The notes: generated by a model from the sequence alone, not told the origin. Shown: positions 15,632 through 24,331, counted from the stretch's first letter. The stretch is DNA of 64,000 nt from Anaerolineales bacterium (GCA_030583925.1 CP129482.1:3038001-3102000); one strand, 5' to 3'. Numbers and translations: made by a program.

Positions 15632-16924
15632 ATGAAAATCGCAATTATCGGCGCGGGGTTCGGCGGACTTGCCGCCGCGTATGACCTAAAAAAAGCAGGT
15701 CACGAAGTCACAATTTTTGAATCCGCAAATTATGTGGGCGGGTTGGCATCAGGGTTCAAAGAGCCGCACTGGGATTGGTCTGTCGAAAAGTTTTATCATC
15801 ACTGGTTTCAGTCGGACAGTTCAATGATGGGATTAATCGCTGAATTGGGGTTGCAGAATAAAGTTATCTTTCCGCGTCCGCTGACGGTGATGTACTACAA
15901 AGGAAAATTCTATCCCTTCGATTCGATCCTCAATGCACTGCGTTTTCCGGGACTTGGGTTTGGACTCAACAAGATCCGCTTCGGATTCGTTGGGCTGTTT
16001 CTTCGCCTAACCGACAACTGGCGCGCCCTGGAAAAAGTCACCGCCGATGCGTGGATGTTGAAATGGGCTGGCAAAGAAGTCTATGAGCAGATGTGGAAGC
16101 CGTTACTGATCGGGAAGTTCGGTCCGTTTTACCAAGATGTCAACATGGCGTGGATGTGGGCGCGCATCAAAGCGCGGACGACGCGGCTGGGCACGTTCGA
16201 GGGCGGCTTTCAACGCTTCGCCAACGTGTTCGCAGAGAAACTGCGCGGCATGGGCGTGGAGATTCGGCTGGGGACGCAGGTAAAGTTCATTAAACAGAAT
16301 CAGACGTCAGGGGGGTTGAACGTGGACATCGAGTCATTCGATAAAGTGTTAGTCACCACGTCTCCATCCCTCATGGCGAAAATGTGTCCCGATCTTCCAG
16401 AGAATTATTTGAAGGGCTTACTCGAGTTGAAGTCTATGGGCGCGGTGGTGATGGTGTTGTCACTCAAACATCAATTATCGAACAAGGGTTATTACTGGTT
16501 CAACTTGCCGAAAGAAGCGGGCTTCCCGATGTTGGCGCTGGTGGAGCATACGAATTTTGTTTCCAAAGATCATTTCGGCGGCGATCACATCGCGTACGCA
16601 GGCGATTATCTGGAGCTCGGCCATGAATATTTTTCGCTGAGCGACGAAGAGTTACTGGAACGATTTATTCCCGCCTTCAAACGGATCAATCCCGCGTTCG
16701 AGAGAGATTGGGTGAAAAAAGTTTGGGTAAACAAAACGAATTACGCCCAACCTGTGCCGTTGGTGAATCACTCGAAAAATATTCCCGCCATTCAAACGCC
16801 CATCGAGGGACTCTATTTCGCTTCGATGAGCCAGGTCTACCCATGGGATCGCGGCACGAATTTCGCGGTGGAAATTGGGCGCAGGGCGGCGAAGATGATG
16901 CTTATGGAAAGAACTCGGGGCTAA
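15632..16924 (+). CDS. NAD(P)/FAD-dependent oxidoreductase (amine oxidase/UDP-galactopyranose mutase-like)
   Basis: A 430-residue flavoprotein. The N-terminal Rossmann motif is IIGAGFGGLAAAYDLKKAGH followed by a FES(A) ribose-binding acidic end and a GGLASGF flavin loop. The C-terminus has the second FAD contact YPWDRGTNFAVEIGRRAA. The middle region is most like protoporphyrinogen-oxidase or protein-FAD amine oxidase relatives found with sugar-envelope genes. Substrate unknown. The start is the second ATG (15632), placed 9 nt after GGAG; ATG 15617 would have no ribosome site. A NarL-type regulator follows after 19 nt. Confidence 0.85.
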   Translation: MKIAIIGAGFGGLAAAYDLKKAGHEVTIFESANYVGGLASGFKEPHWDWSVEKFYHHWFQSDSSMMGLIAELGLQNKVIFPRPLTVMYYKGKFYPFDSILNALRFPGLGFGLNKIRFGFVGLFLRLTDNWRALEKVTADAWMLKWAGKEVYEQMWKPLLIGKFGPFYQDVNMAWMWARIKARTTRLGTFEGGFQRFANVFAEKLRGMGVEIRLGTQVKFIKQNQTSGGLNVDIESFDKVLVTTSPSLMAKMCPDLPENYLKGLLELKSMGAVVMVLSLKHQLSNKGYYWFNLPKEAGFPMLALVEHTNFVSKDHFGGDHIAYAGDYLELGHEYFSLSDEELLERFIPAFKRINPAFERDWVKKVWVNKTNYAQPVPLVNHSKNIPAIQTPIEGLYFASMSQVYPWDRGTNFAVEIGRRAAKMMLMERTRG

Positions 16925-16943
16925 AACAAGAGAAAAATGTAAA

Positions 16944-17576
16944 ATGAAAATCCTCCTCTGCGACGATCAAGCAGTTATCCGCGACGGACTTGAAATGCTC
17001 CTCACCCTCGAAAAGGACATGCAAGTCATCGGCTCCGCGTCCGATGGCGCCGAGGCGCTCGAACTCGCCGCGCAGAAACGTCCCGACTTGATTCTGATGG
17101 ATTTGAAAATGCCAGGCGTCAACGGCATCGAAGCGACGCGGCAACTCCGCGCCAAATTCCCCGAGATCAAGATTCTCGTGCTCACCACCTACGACGACGA
17201 CGAATGGCTCTTCGACGCCATCCGCGCGGGCGCGTCAGGCTATTTATTGAAAGACACGCCGCGCCAGAAAATCATCGAAGCCATCCACGGGACGATGGAC
17301 GGCAAATCATTTCTCGATCCAGTAGTCGCGGGCAAATTGATGAATCAAGTTGTCAGCAACCAAAAACAACCAGCCTCCATCCTTGCCGAGAAACTCACCG
17401 AGCGTGAACTGGACGTATTGCGCCTCCTCGCCAAAGGATTCCCCAACAGCGAGATCGCCAGTCAACTCCACCTCTCCGAAGGGACCGTCCGCAACCACGT
17501 CAGCGCGATATTGGAAAAGTTGGGCGTTTCAGACCGAACCCAAGCCGCAGTGATTGCAATTCAGCATGGGTTATAA
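16944..17576 (+). CDS. NarL/FixJ-family response regulator
   Basis: A 210-residue two-domain regulator. The receiver domain has DD at 7-8, phosphoacceptor D53 in LILMDLKMPGVNG, and Lys in YLLKDTPRQK. The C-terminal LuxR-type helix-turn-helix runs from LTERELDVLRLLAKGFPN through EIASQLHLSEGTVRNHV. It should bind DNA as a phosphorylated dimer. It follows the FAD oxidoreductase closely. No cognate kinase gene is adjacent; the GAF histidine kinase at 59098-60363 is a distant candidate only. Confidence 0.93.
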   Translation: MKILLCDDQAVIRDGLEMLLTLEKDMQVIGSASDGAEALELAAQKRPDLILMDLKMPGVNGIEATRQLRAKFPEIKILVLTTYDDDEWLFDAIRAGASGYLLKDTPRQKIIEAIHGTMDGKSFLDPVVAGKLMNQVVSNQKQPASILAEKLTERELDVLRLLAKGFPNSEIASQLHLSEGTVRNHVSAILEKLGVSDRTQAAVIAIQHGL

Positions 17577-17601
17577 AGCGAATCGCTTTGCGAATCTCTT
17601 T

Positions 17602-18504
17602 CTACAATGGCTCTCGAAAATCGTAAATCCCCTGATTCACTCCCCACTTCTTTTTGCAATTTGAACATTCAAGAAAGGATCTATTATCCACGAGCGGACT
17701 ATGTCCGCAATCGGGACATTTAAAGTAGGACAAGATGCCATCTTGTCCGTAGGACGAGATATTATCTCGTCCTACATTTCTTGCTCTCACAAACACCGAC
17801 GGCGTGACTTGAACTAATGCGCCTGTCCATTGAAGAATCGAATCGAAGAAAACCAAAACGCCCGTTGGGATAATTCGCTTCAAAATCCCTACTCGGAAAT
17901 GCGAGAGCGTCAGCGTTTTCTCGATGACGAAACCCAAGTTGCCGAGCCATTGACGAATCGTTTTCGGGTGGAAATCAAAATTGAGTTTGACGAATTCCAC
18001 AGGTTCGTGCGTGAACGGACTCCACTCTTGCTTACCAAGCAAATAACGGAAAATCGCTTTCAAGTTTAATTTGTTAGCGAATTCCAAAATAAAAACGCCA
18101 TTTGCCGCCAACACATTTTTCACCTGCCCCAATGCTTTCGGCGCGTCTGCCATATGATGCAACACACGGATCATTGTTGCCGCGTCGAACAAGCCGTCGA
18201 TGAAGGGCAAGCGGTACGCGTCCGCCGCGACGTAAATGTACTTCTCTGAATGACCAAGCCGCTGTTGCGCTTGCTCCAGTTGAGTGCGCGAGTAGTCGAG
18301 CAGGACGAGACGGTCAAAGCCGAGGTAGCGCGACGTGTTCCGCCCTGCGCCAGCCCCAAGTTCGAGTAAGATGCGTCCGCTTTTTGGGAGGAGTCGCCTA
18401 AGAGCGATCGCTTCCGTGCAGTCTTCGTATTCGCGTCCGCCTTTATCCCAAAAGGAAGTTTGATAATCGGAGCCTTCGTAATCACAGACAGGAGGGGTGG
18501 TCAT
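17602..18504 (-). CDS. SAM-dependent methyltransferase with C-terminal zinc ribbon
   Basis: A 300-residue class I methyltransferase. SAM motif I is LLELGAGAGRNTSRYL near residue 47, followed by the VLLDYS acidic loop and a DAATMIRVLHHM motif IV region. The C-terminus has a Trm112-like ribbon with CPDC and CSNC pairs. Between the catalytic domain and the ribbon, residues about 244-260 are encoded by a twin palindrome (17725-17775). The start codon is immediately preceded by an octamer array, and no ribosome site is visible. Its target could be a lipid, quinone or sugar; this cannot be decided here. Confidence 0.83.
   Translation of the reverse strand: MTTPPVCDYEGSDYQTSFWDKGGREYEDCTEAIALRRLLPKSGRILLELGAGAGRNTSRYLGFDRLVLLDYSRTQLEQAQQRLGHSEKYIYVAADAYRLPFIDGLFDAATMIRVLHHMADAPKALGQVKNVLAANGVFILEFANKLNLKAIFRYLLGKQEWSPFTHEPVEFVKLNFDFHPKTIRQWLGNLGFVIEKTLTLSHFRVGILKRIIPTGVLVFFDSILQWTGALVQVTPSVFVRARNVGRDNISSYGQDGILSYFKCPDCGHSPLVDNRSFLECSNCKKKWGVNQGIYDFREPL
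17725..17775. repeat. Twin palindrome inserted in frame in the methyltransferase gene
   Basis: Two adjoining palindromes: GGACAAGATG/CATCTTGTCC (17728-17748, 1-nt loop) and GTAGGACGAGATA/TATCTCGTCCTAC (17749-17775, 1-nt loop). Together they encode about 17 residues joining two domains of the methyltransferase. A related hairpin is at 62481-62497. Confidence 0.82.
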
Positions 18505-18505
18505 A

Positions 18506-18546
18506 TAGTTTGGTAGTTGAATAGTTTGATAGTTGTGTAGTTAGAT
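18506..18546. repeat. Octamer array (TAGTTNNN)
   Basis: Five units in exact 8-bp register: TAGTTTGG, TAGTTGAA, TAGTTTGA, TAGTTGTG, TAGTTAGA. It runs right up to the start codon of the methyltransferase on the minus strand. Confidence 0.85.
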
Positions 18547-18558
18547 CGTTAAAGCAAA

Positions 18559-18595
18559 GTCGGGTAGCGGGGCATATTGTACCCGACTACCCGAC
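18559..18595. repeat. Inverted repeat between ugd and methyltransferase genes
   Basis: GTCGGGTAG (18559-18567) pairs with CTACCCGAC (18587-18595). The loop contains TACAAT on the minus strand, a possible -10 hexamer for the methyltransferase gene. Both neighbours are on the minus strand. Confidence 0.55.
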
Positions 18596-18630
18596 GCATT
18601 AATTCACTTGCTACGTGCGACGCACCCTCT

Positions 18631-19947
18631 CTATGCGCGCCCGTTGTTGGAGGGACGACCGATCGCGCGATAGGTGAAGCCCATCTCAGACATGCGAGCG
18701 GGATCGTAGATATTGCGCCCATCGTAAATGACGGGCGTTTTCAACAATGACTTGACCTTTTCAAGGTCGAGTTGTTTGAACTCGTTCCACGGCGTGACGA
18801 CGACCAGCGCGTCGCAGCCCTTTGCCATTTCGTAAACGTCAGCGACAATTTCAACGGCGGGCATCATCGGCGCGGCGACTTCACGCGCCACAGGGTCATA
18901 TGCCCGCACTTTCGCGCCTGCGGCGATCAACGCGTTGGAAATATCCACCGACGGCGCATCACGCATATCGTCTGTGTTTTCTTTGAACGCCAGCCCAAGC
19001 ATACCGACCGTCTTGCCTTTCAAATTTCCGCCGAGCAATTTTTCCACTTGCGTCGGCACGTCGCGTCGGCGGTCGTAGTTTACGTCCACCACATCGTTGA
19101 GGATGCGCGGGTTGAGTCCTTTTTGTTTCGCCATGAACGCCAGCGCCTGCACGTCTTTCGGGAAGCACGAACCGCCCCAACCCAGACCCGCATCGAGGAA
19201 GTGACGCCCGATGCGCGCGTCGTAGCCCATGCCCGCGGCAACCTCTTTCACGTCCGCGCCGTAAGCCTCGCACACATCCGCCAATTCATTGATGAACGAG
19301 ATCTTCGCGGCGAGGAAGGCATTGCTCGCGTACTTGATCATTTCAGCAGTCCGCAAGTCGGTGATGACAATCGGCGCGCGCAATGGCAAATGCAACTGCG
19401 CCACCTTGTTCGCCGCGTCTTTATCGAGCGAGCCGATCACGTTGCGATGCGGAGCCATGAAGTCCGCGATGGCTGAACCTTCGCGCAAAAACTCGGGGCA
19501 AGACACCACAGAGAAGTCAATCGGCTGAGGCTGGGCAGACTTCACAATGTCGGCGACCCAGTCCCCCGTCCCGATGGGAACCGTGGATTTGTTGATGATG
19601 ATCAGCGGCGCGCTCATATGTTGAGCAAGCGAGCGCGCAGCGACCTCCACGTATTGCAAATCCGCCGCGCCGTCTACGCCTTCGGGAGTCCCCACCGCGA
19701 TGAAAGCGAACTCCGCGCCTTTGAGCGCGTCGGCATAAGACGTTGTGAACGACAGCCTGCCTGCCTTCACGTTGCGCCGCACGAGTTCCTCCAGCCCTGG
19801 CTCGTAGATCGGCATGATGCCTTTGTTGAGATTTTCGATGCGCTTCGCGTCCACATCCAACGCGATAACGCGGTTCCCCAGGTCGGCAAAACAGGCGCCA
19901 GTCACCAGACCGACGTACCCAACGCCGACAACGCAAATTTGTTTCAT
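18631..19947 (-). CDS. ugd: UDP-glucose 6-dehydrogenase
   Basis: A 438-residue enzyme that oxidises UDP-glucose to UDP-glucuronate with NAD for envelope polysaccharides. The N-terminal NAD motif is [18 protein letters not shown]. The conserved [19 protein letters not shown] and [11 protein letters not shown] blocks follow. The catalytic cysteine is C261 in [10 protein letters not shown], and the substrate-site [17 protein letters not shown] motif is in the C-terminal domain. The start has a GAGG ribosome site. It lies near a methyltransferase, a GT4 glycosyltransferase and a flippase-like gene, in keeping with surface-glycan synthesis. Confidence 0.95.
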   Translation of the reverse strand: MKQICVVGVGYVGLVTGACFADLGNRVIALDVDAKRIENLNKGIMPIYEPGLEELVRRNVKAGRLSFTTSYADALKGAEFAFIAVGTPEGVDGAADLQYVEVAARSLAQHMSAPLIIINKSTVPIGTGDWVADIVKSAQPQPIDFSVVSCPEFLREGSAIADFMAPHRNVIGSLDKDAANKVAQLHLPLRAPIVITDLRTAEMIKYASNAFLAAKISFINELADVCEAYGADVKEVAAGMGYDARIGRHFLDAGLGWGGSCFPKDVQALAFMAKQKGLNPRILNDVVDVNYDRRRDVPTQVEKLLGGNLKGKTVGMLGLAFKENTDDMRDAPSVDISNALIAAGAKVRAYDPVAREVAAPMMPAVEIVADVYEMAKGCDALVVVTPWNEFKQLDLEKVKSLLKTPVIYDGRNIYDPARMSEMGFTYRAIGRPSNNGRA

Positions 19948-20050
19948 AGATTCATACCTCTTTCGCTGAATTTTTCATGGCAAACCCGATTGCCCTGCTT
20001 AACGATAAGCCAATCCATGACCGAATAACGCGCAATTTGTTACGCCGTTT

Positions 20051-20461
20051 TCAAAAAATCAACTTACGCGGGCGCCGCTTGCTCTTCTTTTTCTTATCCA
20101 ACGCGTTCCCCACCTCTTCCAACAACCCTTGCACATTCAAAGGCTTCGTAAAGTAGCCGTCGCAACCCGCTTGCAAGGCGCGGAAGCGGTCACGCGGCAG
20201 AGTGTGCGCGGTGATCGCGTACAGCGGAATATCTTTGGTCGCCGCGTTCGCTTTGATGCGTTCCGCCGCGTCCCAGCCGTCCATTTCAGGCAGACCGAGG
20301 TCCATCAAAATCAGATCGGGCTTTTGCAGGCGCGCCGCGTCCACGCCATCGCGCCCGTTCACCGCGAGAAAAACGTCATAGCCGCCGTGCTCGAGGATCA
20401 CGCGCATCAGTTCGTAATTATCGATGTTGTCTTCGACGACGAGTATCTTTTTCTTGTCCAT
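20051..20461 (-). CDS. Single-domain response regulator (CheY-like)
   Basis: A 136-residue receiver domain: ED pair near residue 10, phosphoacceptor Asp in LILMDLGLPEMDGW, Thr in YAITAHTLPRDR and Lys in GYFTKPLN. A basic tail (KKKKSKRRPRKLIF) follows the domain. It resembles DivK/CheY-type regulators that act by protein contact. TATAGT (minus strand, 20470-20475) ends 8 nt before the ATG, with GAGG in between. Confidence 0.92.
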   Translation of the reverse strand: MDKKKILVVEDNIDNYELMRVILEHGGYDVFLAVNGRDGVDAARLQKPDLILMDLGLPEMDGWDAAERIKANAATKDIPLYAITAHTLPRDRFRALQAGCDGYFTKPLNVQGLLEEVGNALDKKKKSKRRPRKLIF

Positions 20462-20537
20462 CCTCGGTAACTATACCTCGACTTGCCGCTTCGGGCAATG
20501 ACGGGGATCAGCAAGAACATGAGCAAAAATTCTTCTT

Positions 20538-20600
20538 TGCCACTGAGATCACCAAGACCGCGAAGAAAAACTCAAAATCTCTATGAGCTCTGTGGCTTAC
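20538..20600. repeat. CACTGAGA/AAACTCAAAATC dispersed element
   Basis: Contains GCCACTGAGATCACC and an AAACTCAAAATCTCTATGAG core followed by GCTCTGTGGC, forming imperfect complementary ends. A related core is at 58942-59050, and a variant lies inside panE (23678-23742). It occupies the intergenic space before the GT4 gene. Confidence 0.6.
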
Positions 20601-20640
20601 AAACAGAGTTCGAACTTCCCAATGACGTATAATCGCAACC

Positions 20641-21801
20641 ATGAAAATTCTTTTCGTCGTGGACGCGCGTTCGCCCATCGCCCTCAACTGGATTCGGCAT
20701 TTTGTCGAACGCGGTGATGAAATTTTCGTCGCTTCCACATTTCCCGCTTCATTGGATTTACCGATCAAGCGGATGGAAACCATCCCCGTCGCCTTTAGCG
20801 AACTCAAGAAAGCGACTCAACGCCCCGGCGCCGCTTCAGCTCGGACCCTGAGCCTGCGCACAGTCATTCGGCAGTGGCTCGGTCCTTTGACGATTCCCCG
20901 CGCTGCGCGGCAACTCTGCGCCTTCATAGACGAAATCCAACCCGACATCATCCATGCCATGAGGATTCCGTATGAGGGGATGATTACGGCAAGCGCGCTG
21001 AGCGAAGCGCCCTTCGTCTCCGCTTCGCTCCGCTCAGGGCGATTCATTATCTCCACCTGGGGCAACGACTTCACCCTGCACGCCCCCTCCTCCCCGCTGA
21101 TGCGATATTACACACGCCAAGCATTGCAAACCGCAGACGCGCTCCACTCCGATTGTCACCGCGACATTCGGTTGGCTATCGAATGGGGTTTCGACTCGTC
21201 CAAACCGACACTGGTCGTGCCAGGAAACGGCGGCATCCGCACGGATATTTTTTATCCGCCATCAAAGCCCGTCGAAGAACCGATCATTTTGAATCCGCGC
21301 GGCTTTCGTCCGTATGTGCGGAACGATATGTTCTTCAAGTCCATTCCTCTTGTGCTGGCGAAACATCCGAACGCAAAGTTTATTTGTACTGGTATGGCGG
21401 GAGAAGAGCAGGCAATTAAGAGAATTAGAGAATTAGGGATTGAAAGTTCGGTCGAATTGCTTGGCTTAATCCCCTCGAACCAAATCGCCGACATGTACCG
21501 CCGCGCGCAGATTTTGGTCTCGCCGTCCATTCACGACGGCACGCCGAACACCCTGCTCGAAGGCATGGCGTGCGGATGCTTCCCCGTCGCGGGCGATTTG
21601 GAATCCATCCGCGAGTGGATCACGCCGAACGAAAATGGTCTGCTATTCGACGCGAACGATCCGCAATCCATCGCCTCGGCGCTAATTCAAGCCATCGAAA
21701 ACAAATCCCTGCGGGAAAGGTCCGCAGGGATGAATCAGGAGTTAATTTTGGAGAGAGCGGAGTATGAGAGGAATATGCGAAGGGCAAATGAGTTTTATTA
21801 A
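20641..21801 (+). CDS. GT4-family glycosyltransferase
   Basis: A 386-residue GT-B glycosyltransferase. The C-terminal donor-site region is clear: a SPSIHDGTPNTLLEGMACGCFPV block with the E-x7-E pattern, after LLGLIPSNQIADMYRRAQI. The N-terminal acceptor domain has FVVDARSPIALNWIRHFVERGDE. Residues about 119-134 (ALSEAPFVSASLRSGR) look like a translated repeat (20997-21040) before STWGNDFTLHA. It presumably transfers a nucleotide-activated sugar to a surface glycan or lipid. TATAAT (20628-20633) ends 7 nt before the ATG, a leaderless pattern. Confidence 0.87.
   Translation: MKILFVVDARSPIALNWIRHFVERGDEIFVASTFPASLDLPIKRMETIPVAFSELKKATQRPGAASARTLSLRTVIRQWLGPLTIPRAARQLCAFIDEIQPDIIHAMRIPYEGMITASALSEAPFVSASLRSGRFIISTWGNDFTLHAPSSPLMRYYTRQALQTADALHSDCHRDIRLAIEWGFDSSKPTLVVPGNGGIRTDIFYPPSKPVEEPIILNPRGFRPYVRNDMFFKSIPLVLAKHPNAKFICTGMAGEEQAIKRIRELGIESSVELLGLIPSNQIADMYRRAQILVSPSIHDGTPNTLLEGMACGCFPVAGDLESIREWITPNENGLLFDANDPQSIASALIQAIENKSLRERSAGMNQELILERAEYERNMRRANEFY
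20997..21040. repeat. CTGAGCGAAGCG...CGCTTCGCTCCGCTCAG element inside the GT4 gene
   Basis: Imperfect inverted repeat: CTGAGCGAAGCG at 20998-21009 against CGCTTCGCTCCGCTCAG at 21021-21037. It encodes SEAPFVSASLRSG in frame just before a conserved WGND motif. That it was inserted is inferred from its palindromic nature and low conservation character. Confidence 0.6.
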
Positions 21802-21810
21802 ACTGGAATC

Positions 21811-21885
21811 AAGGAAACACGTACACACGTAGACAACTTTATTGCGGTTAGACCTGCATACTTGTTTACCCGTTTACTTGCTACC
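21811..21885. repeat. Octamer array with two halves
   Basis: Left half AAGGAAAC, ACGTACAC, ACGTAGAC; right half TTGTTTAC, CCGTTTAC, TTGCTAC, separated by about 27 nt. The halves are roughly complementary. It separates the convergent GT4 and YtxH genes and ends 3 nt before the YtxH stop. Confidence 0.75.
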
Positions 21886-21887
21886 TT

Positions 21888-22106
21888 TTATCCCTCCCTC
21901 GGCGCGCGCATCTCCTCCAATCTGTGACGCAACTCGATGCGACGCTCGTCCGCCGCGTGGCGCACGTCGTTGAAGAAATTCTCGCCGCGCGCGCGGATCA
22001 TTCCGCGCAATTCTTCGCCCGATTCGGGCGCCATCAACAGCGCTATCGTCGAACCGACGAGACTGCCGACAAAGATTCCGATCAAAAAGCCAAACATGCG
22101 TTTCAT
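21888..22106 (-). CDS. YtxH-domain small membrane protein
   Basis: A 72-residue protein with a glycine-rich N-terminal membrane helix (FGFLIGIFVGSLVGSTIALLM), the APESGEELRGMIRARG motif of YtxH/gas-vesicle-GvpP-like proteins, and a charged helical C-terminus. YtxH proteins are linked to envelope stress in other bacteria; the function here is unknown. The ATG at 22106 follows an AGAGGAG ribosome site. Longer frames running into panB are antisense noise. Confidence 0.8.
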   Translation of the reverse strand: MKRMFGFLIGIFVGSLVGSTIALLMAPESGEELRGMIRARGENFFNDVRHAADERRIELRHRLEEMRAPREG

Positions 22107-22126
22107 GTTAATTCTCCTCTGAGTTC

Positions 22127-22217
22127 CGTCATTGCGAGACCCGCGAAGCGGGTCGAAGCAATCCCCAACATTGTGAAGGAGATTGCTTCGTCGCCCTTCG
22201 GGCTCCTCGCAATGACG
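22127..22217. repeat. GTCATTGCGAG palindromic element, copy 4
   Basis: Same ends and GAAGCAATC/GATTGCTTC inner arms as the other copies. It lies between the divergent YtxH and panB genes. The remaining stretch to 22388 holds the panB leader; a TTTGTGGAATAATAC segment there may be its promoter, but this is weak. Confidence 0.88.
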
Positions 22218-22388
22218 GTTATTTGATAATTTGATTATAGGCGAAAAAGGAAATTTGTGGAATAATACGAAGCAACACCGCGCGTATCCGCCCTGCGTGA
22301 ACGCGACGAAAAAATTCACCCAAGCCTGTCCAGCGCGGCGAACAGGGGACGACCGCACCAAACGGCTCCTACCTATTCGGAGGATACC

Positions 22389-23273
22389 ATGTCTACCACG
22401 TCTGTTTCCACCAGCGCGCCGACCGCGCGCAAGAAAGTCACCACCATCACCTATCGCCAGAAAAAGGAACGCGGCGAGATTATCACCATGCTCACCGCCT
22501 ACGACTACCCCACCGCGCTGGCGATGGACAAAGCGGGAGTCGACTCCATCCTCGTCGGCGATTCGCTGGGGATGGTCGTACTCGGCTATGAAAACACGCT
22601 TCCCGTCACGATGGACGAGATGCTCCACCATTGCCGCGCGGTCTCTCGGGGAGCCAAAACCGCCCTGCTCGTCGGCGACATGCCGTTTATGTCGTATCAG
22701 GTTTCCGTTGAAGAGGCGACGCGCAACGCGGGACGCTTCCTCCAACAAGGCGGCATGGACGCGGTCAAACTCGAAGGCGGACGCGAACGCGCCGACGCAA
22801 TCCGTTCTATCGTCAACTCGGGGATTCCCGTCATGGGGCATCTCGGACTGACGCCGCAATCGGTCAACCAACTCGGCGGATTTCGCGCGCAAGGCAAAAC
22901 TGCTCGCGCCGCCAAACGACTCGTGGAAGACGCGCTCATCCTCGAAGAGGCGGGCTGTTTCTCCATCGTGCTTGAATCGGTCCCCGCGCGGCTGGCGGAA
23001 TTGATCTCGAAGAAGATTTCGATCCCCACCATCGGCATCGGCGCGGGCGCGGGCTGTGACGGTCAAGTGCTGGTCACGCATGACTTACTCGGTCTATTCG
23101 ACCGCTTCACGCCGAAGTTCGTCAAGAAATACGCGAACTTCCACAGCGAAATGCAAAAAGCGTTCGGCGATTACATCGAGGATGTCGAATCCAAACGCTT
23201 CCCCGCGCTGGAGCATACGGTTGAGATGGATGACGCGGAATGGGATGCGTTGTTGAAGGAAATCAATGTGTAA
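22389..23273 (+). CDS. panB: 3-methyl-2-oxobutanoate hydroxymethyltransferase
   Basis: A 294-residue TIM-barrel enzyme that makes ketopantoate from 2-oxoisovalerate and methylene-tetrahydrofolate, the first step to pantothenate and CoA. Landmarks are MLTAYDYPTALAMDKAGVD, VGDSLGMVVLGYENTLPVT, AVKLEGG, GHLGLTPQ, and the catalytic Glu in IVLESVP. It is about 25 residues longer than usual, mostly an N-terminal Ser/Thr-rich extension. The start follows a CGGAGGATACC ribosome site. panE follows directly, so the two early pantothenate steps are adjacent. Confidence 0.96.
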   Translation: MSTTSVSTSAPTARKKVTTITYRQKKERGEIITMLTAYDYPTALAMDKAGVDSILVGDSLGMVVLGYENTLPVTMDEMLHHCRAVSRGAKTALLVGDMPFMSYQVSVEEATRNAGRFLQQGGMDAVKLEGGRERADAIRSIVNSGIPVMGHLGLTPQSVNQLGGFRAQGKTARAAKRLVEDALILEEAGCFSIVLESVPARLAELISKKISIPTIGIGAGAGCDGQVLVTHDLLGLFDRFTPKFVKKYANFHSEMQKAFGDYIEDVESKRFPALEHTVEMDDAEWDALLKEINV

Positions 23274-23278
23274 ATCGT

Positions 23279-23320
23279 AATTGGTAATTGGACGATGAAA
23301 AAAATTACCAATTACCAATT
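23279..23320. repeat. Inverted TAATTGG repeat enclosing the panE start codon
   Basis: AATTGGTAATTGG (23279-23291) is the exact complement of CCAATTACCAATT (23308-23320). The 16-nt loop contains the panE ATG (23295). Translation of the right arm gives the first PanE residues (ITNYQL). Confidence 0.85.
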
Positions 23321-24290
23321 ACCAGAGATTTTGATCGTCGGCACTGGCGCGCTTGGCGTGCTGTTCGCGGCGCGGCTTGCGGAAGCGGGTCACCGCGTGA
23401 CCATGCTTGGCACGTGGAAGGAGGGGATCGCCTCCCTACAAAAGGATGGCGCACGGCTGGTTGATGCGGAGGGAAACGAACAACGATTCGAAGTCCACGC
23501 GACGGATGACCCGCGTGAATGTGTCGGAGCGAAATACGCGCTCGTGCTAGTCAAAGCGTGGCAGACGGAACGCGCGGCAAATCAATTGAAGGAATGCCTC
23601 GCCGAGGATGGACTCGCGGTCACCCTCCAAAACGGGCTTGGCAATTTCGAAACCCTGTCTCAGGTTCTGGATAATTCAGCCACAGAGAACGCAGAGAAAA
23701 AAAGAGAAAAAAACTCGAAGAACTCTGCAGCAAAGAACACTTCGCGCGTCGCGCTGGGAAGCACAACCACTGGAGCGACTCTCCTCGCGCCGGGAGTCGC
23801 GCGCGCCGGGGGCGAGGGAATCGTTTCCATCCAGCGGCATCCAGCTGTCCCTGCGATTGAAGCGGCGTTGACATCCGCAAAGTTCAACGTGCATATCGTC
23901 GAAGACGCGCAAGCGCTCGTCTGGGGCAAACTTATCGCTAACGCGGCAATCAACCCGCTGACCGCGTTGTTGCGCGCGCCGAACGGCGAATTGCTCAAAC
24001 GTCCCTCCGCACGTGAGTTGATGGCAAAACTGGCGCGTGAAGCCGCCGAGGTCGCCCACGCAGAAAAAATAAAATTGCCGTTCGATGATCCCGTAGCCTT
24101 TGCTGAGGAAGTGGCGCGCAAAACCGCCGCCAATCAATCGTCCATGTTGCAGGATGTACTGCGAGGCGCGCCGACCGAAATAGACGCCATCTGCGGCGCG
24201 GTGGCGCGGGCTGGGAAAAAACATAACATCGAGACTCCCGCTAACCGCGAGTGCTGGAAACTGGTCAAAGCCCTCAGCGAGGCTCGATAA
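23295..24290 (+). CDS. panE: 2-dehydropantoate 2-reductase
   Basis: A 331-residue NADPH-dependent enzyme converting ketopantoate to pantoate. The Rossmann motif LIVGTGALGVLFAARLAEAGH is followed by the family's VLVKAWQT, LQNGLGN, and catalytic-Lys region WGKLIANAAINPLTALL. A Ser/Asn/Lys-rich stretch at about residues 128-149 is encoded by a CACAGAG-type element and separates LQNGLGNFETL from RVALGSTTTGA, which are normally close. The first 10 residues come from the right arm of a repeat hairpin that holds the start codon, so translation may start elsewhere or be controlled by folding. Confidence 0.92.
   Translation: MKKITNYQLPEILIVGTGALGVLFAARLAEAGHRVTMLGTWKEGIASLQKDGARLVDAEGNEQRFEVHATDDPRECVGAKYALVLVKAWQTERAANQLKECLAEDGLAVTLQNGLGNFETLSQVLDNSATENAEKKREKNSKNSAAKNTSRVALGSTTTGATLLAPGVARAGGEGIVSIQRHPAVPAIEAALTSAKFNVHIVEDAQALVWGKLIANAAINPLTALLRAPNGELLKRPSARELMAKLAREAAEVAHAEKIKLPFDDPVAFAEEVARKTAANQSSMLQDVLRGAPTEIDAICGAVARAGKKHNIETPANRECWKLVKALSEAR
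23678..23742. repeat. CACAGAG-type element inside panE
   Basis: An A-rich stretch with GCAGAG (23691-23696) and CTCTGC (23723-23728) as short complementary arms. It resembles the elements at 20538-20600 and 58942-59050 in opposite orientation. It adds about 22 hydrophilic residues to PanE in frame. Confidence 0.65.
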
Positions 24291-24331
24291 GCCTATGGTA
24301 AGATTCGGGGAGAAAATTTCGGAGATTGCAA

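Noticed and set aside
21888..23081. Minus-strand open frame of 397 codons across panB into the YtxH gene
   Set aside because: Only its last 72 codons, from ATG 22106 with a good ribosome site, are a real gene; the rest is antisense to panB.
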